Shown: positions 35,868-46,216 of the stretch, piece after piece
How the letters are laid out: each line of letters opens with the position of its first letter
How positions within the stretch are numbered: the stretch's first letter is position 1
Origin: Cylindrospermum sp. NIES-4074
GTDB taxonomy: Bacteria; Cyanobacteriota; Cyanobacteriia; Cyanobacteriales; Nostocaceae
NCBI GenBank assembly: GCA_003994795.1
Contig: AP018272.1
Location: 62,001 to 126,000, forward strand
Direction of reading: 5' to 3'
Length of the DNA: 64,000 bases
Translations under genes and position numbers: made by a program
Notes under the pieces: generated by a model
What the model saw: the letters and a program-made list of their open reading frames with translations, nothing else
What the model was told of the DNA's origin: nothing
The model's database searches: none

Positions 35868-35995
35868 TATAGCAACGGACATATCGGTTAGGACATCGTA
35901 TTTGGATTTAAAGGGAACTCTTAACAGGGAACAGGGAATAGGGAATAGGGAATAGGGAACAGGGAAATGTCCTAACAATTGTGGCGACTGCTATA
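35868..35995. mobile_element. TATAGCA-ended MITE invaded by a heptamer array
   Basis: Ends are TATAGCAACGGACA and TGTCCTAAC followed by GACTGCTATA. Subterminal TTAGGACA/TGTCCTAA repeats also pair. The middle carries a heptamer array (35925-35966, units AGGGAAT/AGGGAAC). A second copy lies at 61088-61191 without the array. Confidence 0.75.
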
Positions 35996-36184
35996 TCGTG
36001 AGCTTTTTTGAGAACATCTCTAACTTGTTGAGCAACCCAAGGCGGATCTAAAACCCTAGCACCGTATTGCAACATTCTTTGATCAAAGCAAAATATACTT
36101 GCAATTTTGAGAGAAAGGGCGACCACTCTGGAGAGGGGAAGGTGCTCGCCCTGATAGTAATTCTTGAAGAACCACTAACCAGCT

Positions 36185-36808
36185 CTACTTCAAAATTTGA
36201 ATTTGCTGTTTACGCCAAAGCCGATACACCCCATTTAAGCCTAGAATTGCTAACCCCACAGCGGGCGAAAACTCAAAGGGTACTGGTTGCACGTTAAAGT
36301 TGCTAACACTAAATATTCCTGTACCACTTCCGTTATCTAAGGTTGCTACCCGAAATCCAAAAGTGTCGCCAGGGTTCACTAACAAGGTAACAGGTGAGCT
36401 GCTGGACTCCCCATTCTTTATAGCTAATGTAGTAAAAGCGCCGTTCAATAGATAGCCCGCTGTATCCTGTGCCTCAGTGTCTAGCAGAAAGTAACTCCAA
36501 TCAAAGCTCAAGTTGCCCGCCCTAGATGAATCAATGAAGATAGTCCAGTCAGTAGTACCAGGCAAATTACTATTGTTATCACCACCAGTCAAGGTGATCT
36601 CACTGGGGGCATTGGCGGTGTCTACAGAACCATTAGCATTACTGTTAATTACTGGCGTTGACCAGTTGCTAGGGTCATAAGGGCCTGTAAAACCTGTTAA
36701 AGCCATAACCTTGGAGGGAAGGCTGGCAATAATACCGAAAGTGGCAGAAGTTGCTAGGCTCCAGTGAAGGATACGACGATAGGTAGTTAAATGAGTCATC
36801 GTTTGCAT
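36185..36808 (-). CDS. Secreted PFE-CTERM-like anchored protein
   Basis: The start at 36808 (MQTMTHLTTYRR) is preferred because a normal signal peptide follows, ending near SLPSKVMA. The mature part is beta-rich (APSEITLTGGDNNSNLPGTT, LSFDWSYFL). The C-terminal anchor is PVPFEFSPAVGLAILGLNGV followed by a basic tail RLWRKQQ. This resembles the PEP-CTERM type sorting signal, in the PFE variant found in cyanobacteria. It is probably an exported or surface protein processed by an exosortase. The function is unknown. It is transcribed in the same direction as the upstream giant protein. Confidence 0.7.
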   Translation of the reverse strand: MQTMTHLTTYRRILHWSLATSATFGIIASLPSKVMALTGFTGPYDPSNWSTPVINSNANGSVDTANAPSEITLTGGDNNSNLPGTTDWTIFIDSSRAGNLSFDWSYFLLDTEAQDTAGYLLNGAFTTLAIKNGESSSSPVTLLVNPGDTFGFRVATLDNGSGTGIFSVSNFNVQPVPFEFSPAVGLAILGLNGVYRLWRKQQIQILK

Positions 36809-36903
36809 GATTAAGAATGGGGAATTATTAATTGAGAATTGCCAAACTGGTCTAGCAGACGGAGACGGAGACACTTTCTTGTCAGAAAGTATCTCCTAGC
36901 CAA

Positions 36904-39900
36904 TTAAAGGGCAAAGTAACTATTCGTTGTCAAAGGCCCAGTAGGTAAAGTACCGACTAGCCCAGTTACCTCAATGAAGAAGTCACTGCTAGAATTAAAA
37001 TCTGCGTTGCCGTCGTTAACCGACACATAAGTGCGTCGGGTTGCAGCAGTAGCACCAAAGCTAAAGAATACTGCCTGATTGATGCCCAATGGCTGCGACC
37101 CTCCAACAGTGGGGTCAGCATCGCTATAGGCAGCAGTAACAGCAGCAGTTAAATTGGCAGCGCTAATGATACCTGCATTGAAGGCAGCAGTGGGGAGGCT
37201 ATTAAAGATAATGCGATCGCCTGCTCCCGGATTAAAGTCACGAATGCGATCTTGTGTTGAGGTGCCAAAAAGCGAGTCGCTAAAGCTGTTATAAATAAAG
37301 CGATCTGCACCTAACCCACCAGTGAGGATATCCGCTCCGGCTCCACCTGTAAGGCTGTCGTCCCCACTACCTCCATTAAGAGTGTCATTACCATCCAGCC
37401 CGAAGATAGCATCGTCAGCGCTGCCACCCGTGAGAGTGTCATTACCACTAGTACCTGTCAAAGACAGACCTACAGGCCCACCTACCGTATCATCATTGAG
37501 GATAGTACCAGTACCTTGACTGGTTGTCAGAGTTGCCCCAGTGGGATTACTCAGATTTACGGTAAAAGTCTCATTTGCTTCCACCGTCGTATCACCCAAG
37601 ATAGGAACGTTAATAGTCAGCAGAGTTGTACCAGGAAAGAAAGTGAGGATGCCATTAGTAGCAGTGTAGTCTTGACCCGCTAAAGCACTGCCATCCGCAG
37701 TACCATAGCTCACCGTCACAGGCTGACCACTAGCACTCGACAACTGTACGTTAAAGTTGGCATTACGAGTGCCGTCGTCCCCTTCTGCCAAACTCAAGCT
37801 AGAAATAGTGAAGCTGGGCAGGGCATCATCATTAATAATGGTGGCAGTACCCTGAACCGTTTTGATAATTGCATTGGTTGGGTTGCTCAATTGCAATTGA
37901 AACGTCTCATTCACTTCGTTATAAAGGTCACCAATCACCTCAACATTGACAGTCTTAGTGGTTTCTCCTGGTGCAAAGGAGAGAGTGCCGCTGGTAGCGT
38001 TATAGTCATAGCCAGAGAAAGCAGTACCATTCACCGTAGTGTAGTTGACGCTAACCTGTTGGCTATTAACAGCTGACAAAGTGACGGTAAACTGAGCGTT
38101 GCTTGTAGTGTTACCTTCCGTCAAACCCACATTATTGACTTCGAGAGTGGGTAGGAGGTTTAGCCGTGCAATTACTGGATCATGGTCACTATCCTGATCG
38201 GCAAACTCCGAATTGATGTGAACCACATCAAACCCATCCAGGTTATTGAACAAGTTGTTACTTAATAGAATCTGGTCAAGGGTTTGGGCGTTGCCTTGAT
38301 AGTTGTAGGTGTAACGCTCGTTTGCAGGTAGGGTTTCAATGAGAGTGTTCAGTCCAGCGCTTTCCAGGGTGCTAAGGGGATTAGAGAATTCAAAGTCATT
38401 CAAGTCACCTGCTACTACCACATTGGCATTGGGGTTAATATCCAGAATGCTCTTAACAAAGTTCTTCACTACAGTCGCTTGCTGGTTGCGCTGGATTTCA
38501 CTACTCAGCGCTGGTAGTTGATTTGGCCCATATAAAGGTTGGTCGCCACCTTTAGAGTTAAAGTGGTTGCTAATCACATAAACAGTCTGACCGTTGAAAG
38601 TAAATTCACCAAATAACGGCTTACGACTGGTGTTAAAAGCAGAGTTAGTGGGATCAATGAGACCAGGACTAGCAGAAATTGTGGGAACACCACCGACATT
38701 GGTGACTGTCGTGTTAGAAGTGGAAGTTCCACCAGAGCGATCTACAAAAGTCACACGATTGGGATTGTACAAGAAACCAACCCGAATATTTCCACCAGGT
38801 TCACCACCATTAGTGTTGTTTACTGGGTCAATTTGCCGATATTGATATGTAGGGCCACCAGATGCAACTATGGCATTAATTAATGTCTGGTAAGTTGTAC
38901 TCGCATCCACCACACCATTATTCGTTGGCCCGTTGTTGTCCTGAATTTCTTCCAGAGAAATGATGTCTGGTGATTTCAGGTTATTAACAATCCGGCTAGC
39001 TATGTTGTTAAACTTGGTTGCACCATCACCAGGGTCAAGGTTTTCTACATTAAAGGTAGCAACCGTGAGTTGGTTAGTTGTGGGAGCTAAATTAGTGACT
39101 TCCTTACTTAGGGAGCCTGGGGAAGTAACAGTCAGAGAAGTTGGCAGCACTTCGTAGTTGTTGAAACTATAATCAACCACGCCCGTAATCGTGCTGAAAC
39201 TAGCACCTACATTAACAATGGGAGCGATACTATTCGTAAACAGAGTGTCATCAATCTGGATGCGCTCTGGGTTAAAATCATTGGCGCTGATGACAATACC
39301 GCCACGGGCTGTGCGCCCGGTGGCATTTGCGCCATCATCCGCCAGTACCCAAATTTCCCCAAAAGAGTTCGTTGGGCTAACCGCCACAGGATTATTTACG
39401 CGTACCAGCATCCCTTCTAAGCTTTCGTAGAAGTCGATGCCATCCTGAACGGGGTCGAAGGTGCCGCTGTTTTCTACGTTGCTAGCATCATTTTCAATCA
39501 CCGTTGTCGGGATTGCACGTCCACCATTACCAAGAATAGTGGCGATAGGTAAGGGGTTGCCACTGGAAAGCTTAGTAATAATGGGGCTAATAATCTCCGT
39601 GATAGTAAGGTTATTAGCATCATTGCCAGGGCGGAACTCTGACACTGTACCGCTAACTTGTACTGAGTCTCCCACTTGCACAGTTGGTGCTGATGAAGTG
39701 AAGACAAAAATGCCCTCAGAAGTGCGCTCGTCACTGTCTGGATTGGGGTCTTGCAGGTAGAAACCGTTGGATTTGAGGGCAGTGACAATCCCCGGAACAT
39801 TGGTAACAGTTTGACCATTTAGCGGGGAGATATGACTGACTCCTTGGATGTTGTGAATTCTGTAATCATCATTCACAATCGTCAGAACTGCGGTTGGCTG

Positions 39901-42900
39901 CTTTGTACCTACCACTGTTCCGGTACTGGGGTTTGCCAGACTCAGGTTTACAGTTTCATTACTTTCAGGATTGCTATCCCCTGCAATGGGAATCAGTACA
40001 TCCTTGTACGTCTCACCGGGATTAAACGTAACGGTAATCGGCTTATTGTTGTAGTCCAGCAGAGAAGACTTGTAAGTGTCTGGGTTAAAGAAAGCCAGAA
40101 GCTGACCGCCTTCCACCACTTCTCCAGAGATACCGTAATGAGCCTGAACGTCAAGTAAGAACCAACCCGCACCCAGAATATCTTGAGCATCAATAATGCC
40201 AGATGACTCCTCATCCTGGGTGAGGAAATTAGCTCCGCCCGAAAGAAAGCGAGACGGATCATGTTGGGCTATTTGGGTGAGTGTATCGGTGGCGATGTCA
40301 TACTGCCAAATTTTGCCGATGTGGGCATTGTTTCCCACGTCTTCCTGGAGCAGAATGTGTCCGTACTTATCGATGGCCATGTTGTCGAACATCTTCTGTC
40401 CTTCAGTCCCATTGAGAACCGCCTCAATAGTACCGCCTGACTCAGGATTAGTCGGATCATCGAAGCGGAGCCGCCAGAGCCGACTGGGATTGTTGAAACC
40501 GTTGGTGGTATTGAAGTAGAAATCCCTGGGGTTTGAGGGGTCCCAAGCACCATCTTCAGGGCGTAGGAAACCTGTGACACCAGCAGCAACACTCTGGGTT
40601 TGGAGGTTTGCCCCAGTGGTATTTTGGACGTTGCCCAAATCTGCCAGTGTAAACCGGGTTCCAGAAGCCAAGTTGGTAGCGTCGGTTTCAGAGGCCAGTC
40701 CAGTAACGGCGATACCATACAGTTTGCCGTTGTTCAATCCAGCCTGATCGATTTCCGTCCCAGTGTTGGTCTTGGTGCCGACATAGAAATAAACTTGACC
40801 GCCAGTAGCGTCATCCAAGCCAGCGACTACAGTTTTGTTACTAGCGGTGGGGCTGGCTACGGCGTTCTCCCAACTGAATTTACCTAAGGATGGTAACTGA
40901 TAGGTAGTGCCAGCGTTGGCTCCAGTGGCAATATGAGCAAAGGCACGACCCTCAGCCCCATTTTCTTCCCCATTTAAATAGATGCGTACACTAGTACCGA
41001 GGTTGGTAACACTGTTGTAGAAGGCAGAAACAGGGGCAAGATCCCCAGAGCAGAAACGATTAAATGCTGTGGTATCTTGGGTGAAGCCAGAGCCGTTCCA
41101 GAGGTAGACATTCTGAATCAGGTCGCCACCACTGACAACCGATAGATCTGACTTGTTGATGATCCACTTAGAGACGAATGCACCTTTAGAACCGTGAGCA
41201 TGAGTAATGCCGCTAGTAGCGCCAATTTCATGGTTCATCAACAGGGTGAAGGTGCCATCGTTGTTATCAAAGATGCCAAGCCCGTCGGGAACCCCAACCA
41301 TCTTATAACCGCCGATGCTGTCCCCTGCTGACAGAATAGAGGTGAAGCTGACGCCTGAAGCAACTGGCACTATATAGGGGGTTTGGGAACTACTCTGTCC
41401 CTTGGTCTGAGCAAAAGTGGGAGCCGTAGCACTGCCTGTTGCCGTACCGTCACTCAATTGCAGTTGTACAGTATTGGTGGCAGACAAATCTCCCTGCCGG
41501 GTTACCCGCACCGTTGCATTGGTGGAGAAACCAGGAGTATTACCCTCTGTAACGGAGTAGTTGGCAAGGCTGAAGTCAAACACAGGCGTAACATTCAGTG
41601 CGCTTGCCTGAGTCTTAAACGAATAGATGTTGCTAGGAAGTAGGGTGTAGGCTGGTTGTCCTGCGGGAGCAGTGGGAGGTGCGCTATCAATGGCAACCTG
41701 AACTGTACTAACACCATTGGTGTAAACGTCAAACTGTGTGTTAGAACCGTTTTGCGTCACACTGAAATCGTTATCAGTGGCGACAATCAGAGCAAAAGAG
41801 CCATCGGCTAGCTGGGGGCCAATTGCTAACCCTTCAAACTTTTCTGGAATTTTCTGCCCTGCACCTTGGAGAGCACCTGCAATGTCCAAGAAGAGGGATT
41901 TACTCACAGGTGTGACGCCACCAGGGAGGGTATTAGTCCCTGCCAAACTGATGCCGCTGACATCTGTTGCCCCTGTGAGGTCAATTTTATAGATCCGTTT
42001 GCTACCAACAGGATTGTTACCTAATGGGTCATCTACTCCTATACCCCTGTTATCTCGCTCGATTACTAGGAACTCGTGGTCATTGATTGCTACTAGGGAG
42101 CTAATGCCGATGTTACGACCTTGAGCAGATGCACTAAAATCGTTTGCTGTTCCAGGAATGCGATCATTGATATCGCTGACACTTTCTAACTGGTAGATGT
42201 ATTGAGCATCACTCTGCCCGGTAGCAACGTCATATCTGACAATTCTCACGTTGCGGCTGTTGCGTCCTGGGTTAGACCCACCTGACCCTTCTTCTTGCAG
42301 GGGGTCTTGAAAAATTGCCAACAGCTTTGTACCATCTGGGCTAATTGCCAAGCCTTCATAACCCCGGTTATCTTGGCGACCAGTATTGGTGACTATAACA
42401 CCATCTCCTGCGTAGTAAGGCGTGCCATTGAATTTTGCTACGACATTACTTGGTGGTGTTAAGGCCCGAATAAAAGAACCGGTGGGGCTAAATTCATAAA
42501 TTGAGGGGCCATACTCATCGGAGACAAAGAAGTTGCCGTTTTTCCCGACTACAAAGCCTTCTGGGTCTTGGCTTGCACCTAGTATTCCTCCATTGCCGTT
42601 GAGCAAGCTAGAATTTTTCCCATTAAATGGCGTTTGAGTAGAGTATGTGACGCCGTTTAGGGTTGTACCAGCAGGGATTGTGAAGGCGATGGTGTTCAGC
42701 AGTTGGTAACTATTGATTGCACCAGTGCTTGGGTCAATATTGAGCGAGAACTTCTCTACTCTGGTTTGGTAGTCATACACCCCACCACCTGCTCCGCGAT
42801 CAACTAGAGCGTAGTAGACGTTTTGACGGTAATCGTAGAAGAAATCGGAACCAAATCCACCTAGACGGTTGGCGTTGGCACCACCATTGAGCGGGAACTG

Positions 42901-44256
42901 GTCTGTCGCATTGCCGGCAATAGTAACTGTGGTGACAATAGTGGCATTGGCTACATCATTATCAGTAATGGTGATGTTCTGAGAAATGGTGCTGCCGAGT
43001 GTAATACCTGCGGATGGGCTGCCTATGGTCAGTGTGGCAGTTTCTGTGTTCTCAACTACAGCATCATCCACAACAGTGAAGGTGACAGAACCTGTCTTGG
43101 TTCCACTAGGAATCGTAATGGTGCTGTTGCTGAGGGTGTAATCGCCTGCGGTGATGCCTGTTCCTGTTACACCTAAATTAACGGTCTGGTTGCCAGAAAC
43201 TGCGCTGGAGGCTGTAGCGGTAACGGTAATTGCTGTTGTGCCTGCTTCTGAGCCAGAGTTAGTGCTGACTGATAAGTTGACTGTAGGATTTACAGCAACA
43301 TCGTTATCGGTAATGATGATGTCTTGGGAAGTAGTGCTACCTAATGTAATACCTGACGAAGGATTACTAATGATTAGAGTCGCGGTTTCTGGCCCTTCTG
43401 CTAAAGCATCATCTACAACTGTGAAGGTGACAGAACCTGTCTTGGTTCCACTAAGAATTGTGATGGTGGCGTTGCTGAGGGTGTAATCGCCTGCGGTGAT
43501 GCCTGTTCCTGTTACACCTAAGTTAACGGTTTGGTTGCCAGAAACTGCGCTGGAGGCTATGGCGGTAACAGTAATTGCTGTTGTGCCTGCTTCTGAGCCA
43601 GAGTTAGTGCTGACTGATAAGTTGACTGTGGGAGAAATACTAGCGATCGCAAAGTTGGTGGTATTCGGAACTTTTGTATCATAGACACCATTAACGGTAT
43701 CGACTGTCCAATTACTGACGTTGTTAACCAGCAGTTTGTAGTTGGCAAAACTGGTTTGCCCACTGCGGGAACCATTATACTCACCGTAGTCAGCGCTACT
43801 ATTGAGCAAAATTGAATTAACACCAACGGTTAGACCTGCTGTAGTTAAATCAGTTGTCCCTTGTGCAGATGTATCATTTGATATTCCTGTCAAAAATACA
43901 GTCGGACTGGTAGCATTAGTACCGAGATAAGCATAAACAGTATCGGCTGTTGCACTGATACCGTAGTTAGCACTGCCAGACACGGTAACTCGGCTAAATG
44001 TACCGATTGACGCTGCTAAATTAGTAGCATTATCAATTGCACTGAAGCGAATTACTGTACCAGCAGCGATTGTATTAGCACCTGAGTTCCACTGGAAATA
44101 AGACTCCCCAGTGTTAAAAGCCGTAAGGCTAGTAGCTTCGTTATCGCTGAAGTAAATGATGGTATTCGGATTTATGTCTACAAACGTGACAATAGACCAA
44201 CCATCCTCATCAGCATTGAAGGAGGTAAAAGCAATATCCCCTTGTGTCAAAGCCAT
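36904..44256 (-). CDS. Giant extracellular phosphoesterase/nuclease with Calx-beta and RTX repeats
   Basis: 2450 residues, apparently several phosphate-releasing enzymes in one chain. Domains seen in order: an N-terminal beta domain (about 1-205); two near-identical Calx-beta repeats (about 208-320 and 322-435); an esterase-like phytase domain (about 440-880, DFFYDYRQNVYYALVDRGAG and FEGLAIGPQ); a PhoX/DUF839-like phosphatase domain (about 960-1380, IGGYKMVGVPDGLGIFDNN and MNHEIG); a Calx-beta segment; an OB-like domain (about 1470-1700); an endonuclease/exonuclease/phosphatase domain (about 1730-2030, TVATFNVENLDPGD, VVVAGDLNDFE, SDHDPVIARL); two further Calx-beta repeats; and RTX repeats (about 2265-2322, GGSGDDSLTGGAGADILTGG). 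No signal peptide is present, and RTX-type secretion is likely. Confidence 0.85.
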   Translation of the reverse strand: MALTQGDIAFTSFNADEDGWSIVTFVDINPNTIIYFSDNEATSLTAFNTGESYFQWNSGANTIAAGTVIRFSAIDNATNLAASIGTFSRVTVSGSANYGISATADTVYAYLGTNATSPTVFLTGISNDTSAQGTTDLTTAGLTVGVNSILLNSSADYGEYNGSRSGQTSFANYKLLVNNVSNWTVDTVNGVYDTKVPNTTNFAIASISPTVNLSVSTNSGSEAGTTAITVTAIASSAVSGNQTVNLGVTGTGITAGDYTLSNATITILSGTKTGSVTFTVVDDALAEGPETATLIISNPSSGITLGSTTSQDIIITDNDVAVNPTVNLSVSTNSGSEAGTTAITVTATASSAVSGNQTVNLGVTGTGITAGDYTLSNSTITIPSGTKTGSVTFTVVDDAVVENTETATLTIGSPSAGITLGSTISQNITITDNDVANATIVTTVTIAGNATDQFPLNGGANANRLGGFGSDFFYDYRQNVYYALVDRGAGGGVYDYQTRVEKFSLNIDPSTGAINSYQLLNTIAFTIPAGTTLNGVTYSTQTPFNGKNSSLLNGNGGILGASQDPEGFVVGKNGNFFVSDEYGPSIYEFSPTGSFIRALTPPSNVVAKFNGTPYYAGDGVIVTNTGRQDNRGYEGLAISPDGTKLLAIFQDPLQEEGSGGSNPGRNSRNVRIVRYDVATGQSDAQYIYQLESVSDINDRIPGTANDFSASAQGRNIGISSLVAINDHEFLVIERDNRGIGVDDPLGNNPVGSKRIYKIDLTGATDVSGISLAGTNTLPGGVTPVSKSLFLDIAGALQGAGQKIPEKFEGLAIGPQLADGSFALIVATDNDFSVTQNGSNTQFDVYTNGVSTVQVAIDSAPPTAPAGQPAYTLLPSNIYSFKTQASALNVTPVFDFSLANYSVTEGNTPGFSTNATVRVTRQGDLSATNTVQLQLSDGTATGSATAPTFAQTKGQSSSQTPYIVPVASGVSFTSILSAGDSIGGYKMVGVPDGLGIFDNNDGTFTLLMNHEIGATSGITHAHGSKGAFVSKWIINKSDLSVVSGGDLIQNVYLWNGSGFTQDTTAFNRFCSGDLAPVSAFYNSVTNLGTSVRIYLNGEENGAEGRAFAHIATGANAGTTYQLPSLGKFSWENAVASPTASNKTVVAGLDDATGGQVYFYVGTKTNTGTEIDQAGLNNGKLYGIAVTGLASETDATNLASGTRFTLADLGNVQNTTGANLQTQSVAAGVTGFLRPEDGAWDPSNPRDFYFNTTNGFNNPSRLWRLRFDDPTNPESGGTIEAVLNGTEGQKMFDNMAIDKYGHILLQEDVGNNAHIGKIWQYDIATDTLTQIAQHDPSRFLSGGANFLTQDEESSGIIDAQDILGAGWFLLDVQAHYGISGEVVEGGQLLAFFNPDTYKSSLLDYNNKPITVTFNPGETYKDVLIPIAGDSNPESNETVNLSLANPSTGTVVGTKQPTAVLTIVNDDYRIHNIQGVSHISPLNGQTVTNVPGIVTALKSNGFYLQDPNPDSDERTSEGIFVFTSSAPTVQVGDSVQVSGTVSEFRPGNDANNLTITEIISPIITKLSSGNPLPIATILGNGGRAIPTTVIENDASNVENSGTFDPVQDGIDFYESLEGMLVRVNNPVAVSPTNSFGEIWVLADDGANATGRTARGGIVISANDFNPERIQIDDTLFTNSIAPIVNVGASFSTITGVVDYSFNNYEVLPTSLTVTSPGSLSKEVTNLAPTTNQLTVATFNVENLDPGDGATKFNNIASRIVNNLKSPDIISLEEIQDNNGPTNNGVVDASTTYQTLINAIVASGGPTYQYRQIDPVNNTNGGEPGGNIRVGFLYNPNRVTFVDRSGGTSTSNTTVTNVGGVPTISASPGLIDPTNSAFNTSRKPLFGEFTFNGQTVYVISNHFNSKGGDQPLYGPNQLPALSSEIQRNQQATVVKNFVKSILDINPNANVVVAGDLNDFEFSNPLSTLESAGLNTLIETLPANERYTYNYQGNAQTLDQILLSNNLFNNLDGFDVVHINSEFADQDSDHDPVIARLNLLPTLEVNNVGLTEGNTTSNAQFTVTLSAVNSQQVSVNYTTVNGTAFSGYDYNATSGTLSFAPGETTKTVNVEVIGDLYNEVNETFQLQLSNPTNAIIKTVQGTATIINDDALPSFTISSLSLAEGDDGTRNANFNVQLSSASGQPVTVSYGTADGSALAGQDYTATNGILTFFPGTTLLTINVPILGDTTVEANETFTVNLSNPTGATLTTSQGTGTILNDDTVGGPVGLSLTGTSGNDTLTGGSADDAIFGLDGNDTLNGGSGDDSLTGGAGADILTGGLGADRFIYNSFSDSLFGTSTQDRIRDFNPGAGDRIIFNSLPTAAFNAGIISAANLTAAVTAAYSDADPTVGGSQPLGINQAVFFSFGATAATRRTYVSVNDGNADFNSSSDFFIEVTGLVGTLPTGPLTTNSYFAL

Positions 44257-45533
44257 AATATAGTGTCTCCTGACAATTAATAGTTAAACGTGTTTTGGAG
44301 ACCGTAGCTCCAATCCAAACTAAAATCCAAAATTCAAATAATTGTAAATTTTTTCATAATTTTTGAATCTTGAATTGGAACGCGGCGATGGCGATTTTTT
44401 TACAAGCAAAACAACATCAAGGGCGAAGATATACTTCGCTATTGGAGCAATGGCAATAAAAGGCAATGTATTTTCCAGACCACCGCTCAAGATATTACTA
44501 GAAGACAACAGCATTATTTATTTAGTAGGAATTTATAATATTTAATACACCAAAAATACTTTGATTAGATTAAAAAAAAGCTAGCAAAAGGTTAAGGATA
44601 TAAATAATTAATTGCCAAAGCCCTTTTGTAAAAATATACAAAAGGGCAAAACTTTAGACTTATTCAGAACTTACGCATTGACAAATCAGACAAGAAATGC
44701 AGTAGTGAAAGCCAGAAAAGAATAGGTGTTCGCTTGTTCGTATGGGACTTGAAAGACGGATAATTTACATCATCTCTACAAGCGGGTTCGGACTTTTTGG
44801 TTCGACTACCAAGCCATTAACAGCTAAGTGCGACCTTGATACTTGTACTCTGTTTCTACTAGTAGAATCAAAGTATCCAGGCTACACACGGAAAGGCAGA
44901 AATTATGGAAGATTTGTCTCATGACAGTGCCAATAGATTTTTACTACGTGAGCAATATTAATCATTAGAGTTGTCTAGACATTATCCTACAGTCACAGGA
45001 ATTCAGTTAATTATCTCAAAGGTTAGAGCAAGAAGTATTACTATGGGGCAAAGCAGTACTCGTATCACAACAGGCATTGTCACCAAGGTTTCTCAGCTTT
45101 CCAACAGAACTAATTGAGCGTGTCTTCCATGATTTGCTGCCATAGTTGCAATCATGTTGACATAATCGTCTTTAACAACATCGGGTAAAAGCGCCAACTG
45201 TGGGGATTCCAGCCGATGATTAGGTTTGAATTAGCGATAGTAGCAAGTGACCAAGTATTCTTTCACTGTTGAACAATAGGATTGTAAATTGACAGATATT
45301 GGCAACAATAAAAGTTTTTATTTGTACAATAAATATTGCGATTAGCTTGCTAAGTTAAAGTAACTTATTTCTTTTTACAAAGAGTTATTGTAACCGTTCA
45401 GGGGGTTAGAAGTGCGAGTGTTTAAAATAGCACCCGGCAGATAGCAAGCTAAAACTCATGGAAAAACAGCGCTCTGTTTACATTGAGCAACAATTGAGAA
45501 ATTCAAGATTAAATTCACTAGGGAGAGATTTCA
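44257..45533. other. Long spacer upstream of the giant gene
   Basis: It includes the promoter region of the giant gene. A perfect 11-bp-stem hairpin lies at 44620-44630/44637-44647 (GCCCTTTTGTA). An AACTTACGCATTGACA motif near 44668 recurs near 60256. A short plus-strand piece reading MEDLSHDSANRFLLREQY at about 44904-44960 resembles the start of an IS4/IS701-type transposase and then stops. No intact gene was found. Confidence 0.45.
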
Positions 45534-45704
45534 ATGAATAGCAATCAAACTACTAAACCAATTGAAGATGAATCTCGCAACTGCCCTGTATGTGGGAGCA
45601 AAATGTCTGTGGAGCTAATCTGGAATTTATATTTAGCTTGGGAATGTACTGTTTGCAGATACGAAATTAAAATCGAACCATATACACAGAATAATTCGGA
45701 CTAA
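45534..45704 (+). CDS. Small zinc-ribbon-like protein
   Basis: 56 codons. NCPVCGSKMS and ECTVCRYEIK give two CxxC pairs about 25 residues apart, as in a small zinc ribbon. A GGGAGAG ribosome site lies 9 bp before the ATG. It ends 57 bp before the NuiA gene and may be cotranscribed. Function unknown; it may bind metal or nucleic acid. Confidence 0.6.
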   Translation: MNSNQTTKPIEDESRNCPVCGSKMSVELIWNLYLAWECTVCRYEIKIEPYTQNNSD

Positions 45705-45760
45705 AAAACTCTGTTAATGCTCTTAGATGAGTGATACAGTACGACCGTTGTTAAGGACTG

Positions 45761-46159
45761 ATGACTATGAGCGGCGAGATTGTCGAAAAACTAAAAGAAG
45801 CCAGTACTGGCTTACTGATGATGAGCGAAACGGATTCCCCTTTCGAGATTGTGCAATGGTCAGGTGCAGCACCTGCGACATCGGAGAAAATTTTGCAGCT
45901 AACAGGTGCTCAAGACTTGCCAATAGAAGTAGTAGAGTTAGACTATTTCTTTCGTAATTGTGCCTTTGAGAAAGAGTGGCACAATGACCAACAGAAAGAA
46001 GAAGTCAAAAAATATCAAACACTTGTTCAGACACTGAAAAATAACCTCAGTGACATCAACGTTTATCGTGTTGGACAAATAAATATTGATGCTTACATTG
46101 TGGGACAAACTAAGGATGGTGACTTAGCTGGAGTAGTAACCAAACTGGTTGAAACCTAG
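45761..46159 (+). CDS. nuiA: Nuclease A inhibitor (NuiA family)
   Basis: 132 residues, matching the known Anabaena NuiA in length and pattern: VEKLKEASTGLLMMSETDSP, FEIVQWSGAA, VVELDYFFRNC and VYRVGQINIDAYIVGQT. The ending is DLAGVVTKLVET. NuiA binds and blocks the NucA non-specific nuclease in the cytoplasm. A NucA homologue is encoded about 640 bp downstream on the opposite strand, so the two form a nuclease-inhibitor pair. A strong terminator hairpin follows at 46187-46216. Met3 is an alternative start. Confidence 0.9.
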   Translation: MTMSGEIVEKLKEASTGLLMMSETDSPFEIVQWSGAAPATSEKILQLTGAQDLPIEVVELDYFFRNCAFEKEWHNDQQKEEVKKYQTLVQTLKNNLSDINVYRVGQINIDAYIVGQTKDGDLAGVVTKLVET

Positions 46160-46186
46160 TAACCAGGGGAGCAAATTACTATCAAT

Positions 46187-46216
46187 AAAAAGCCTATCTG
46201 TGCAGATAGGCTTTTT
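46187..46216. terminator. Hairpin terminator after nuiA
   Basis: AAAAAGCCTATCTG and CAGATAGGCTTTTT pair around a GTG/TGC loop, with a T-tract on both strands. It could stop transcripts from both the nuiA side and the convergent secreted-protein gene. Confidence 0.85.

Larger units (their letters stand above)
35153..36184. other. Transposon debris downstream of the recombinase gene
   Basis: The stretch holds a GC-rich repeat (about 35240-35335), an IS5-type transposase 3' end, an IS4-type fragment on the other strand, and an inverted-repeat element invaded by a heptamer array. These are listed separately. No intact gene was seen. Confidence 0.6.

Noticed and set aside
35908-36126. 72-codon minus-strand frame across the heptamer array
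   Set aside because: Its C-terminal part is only translated heptamers, and the rest is unrecognised and lacks a ribosome site.
43151-43684. Two similar plus-strand frames antisense to the giant gene
   Set aside because: They mirror the duplicated Calx-beta coding repeats and are not separate genes.
44742-44924. 60-codon plus-strand frame in the long spacer
   Set aside because: Composition and position next to a transposase fragment in another frame suggest chance.
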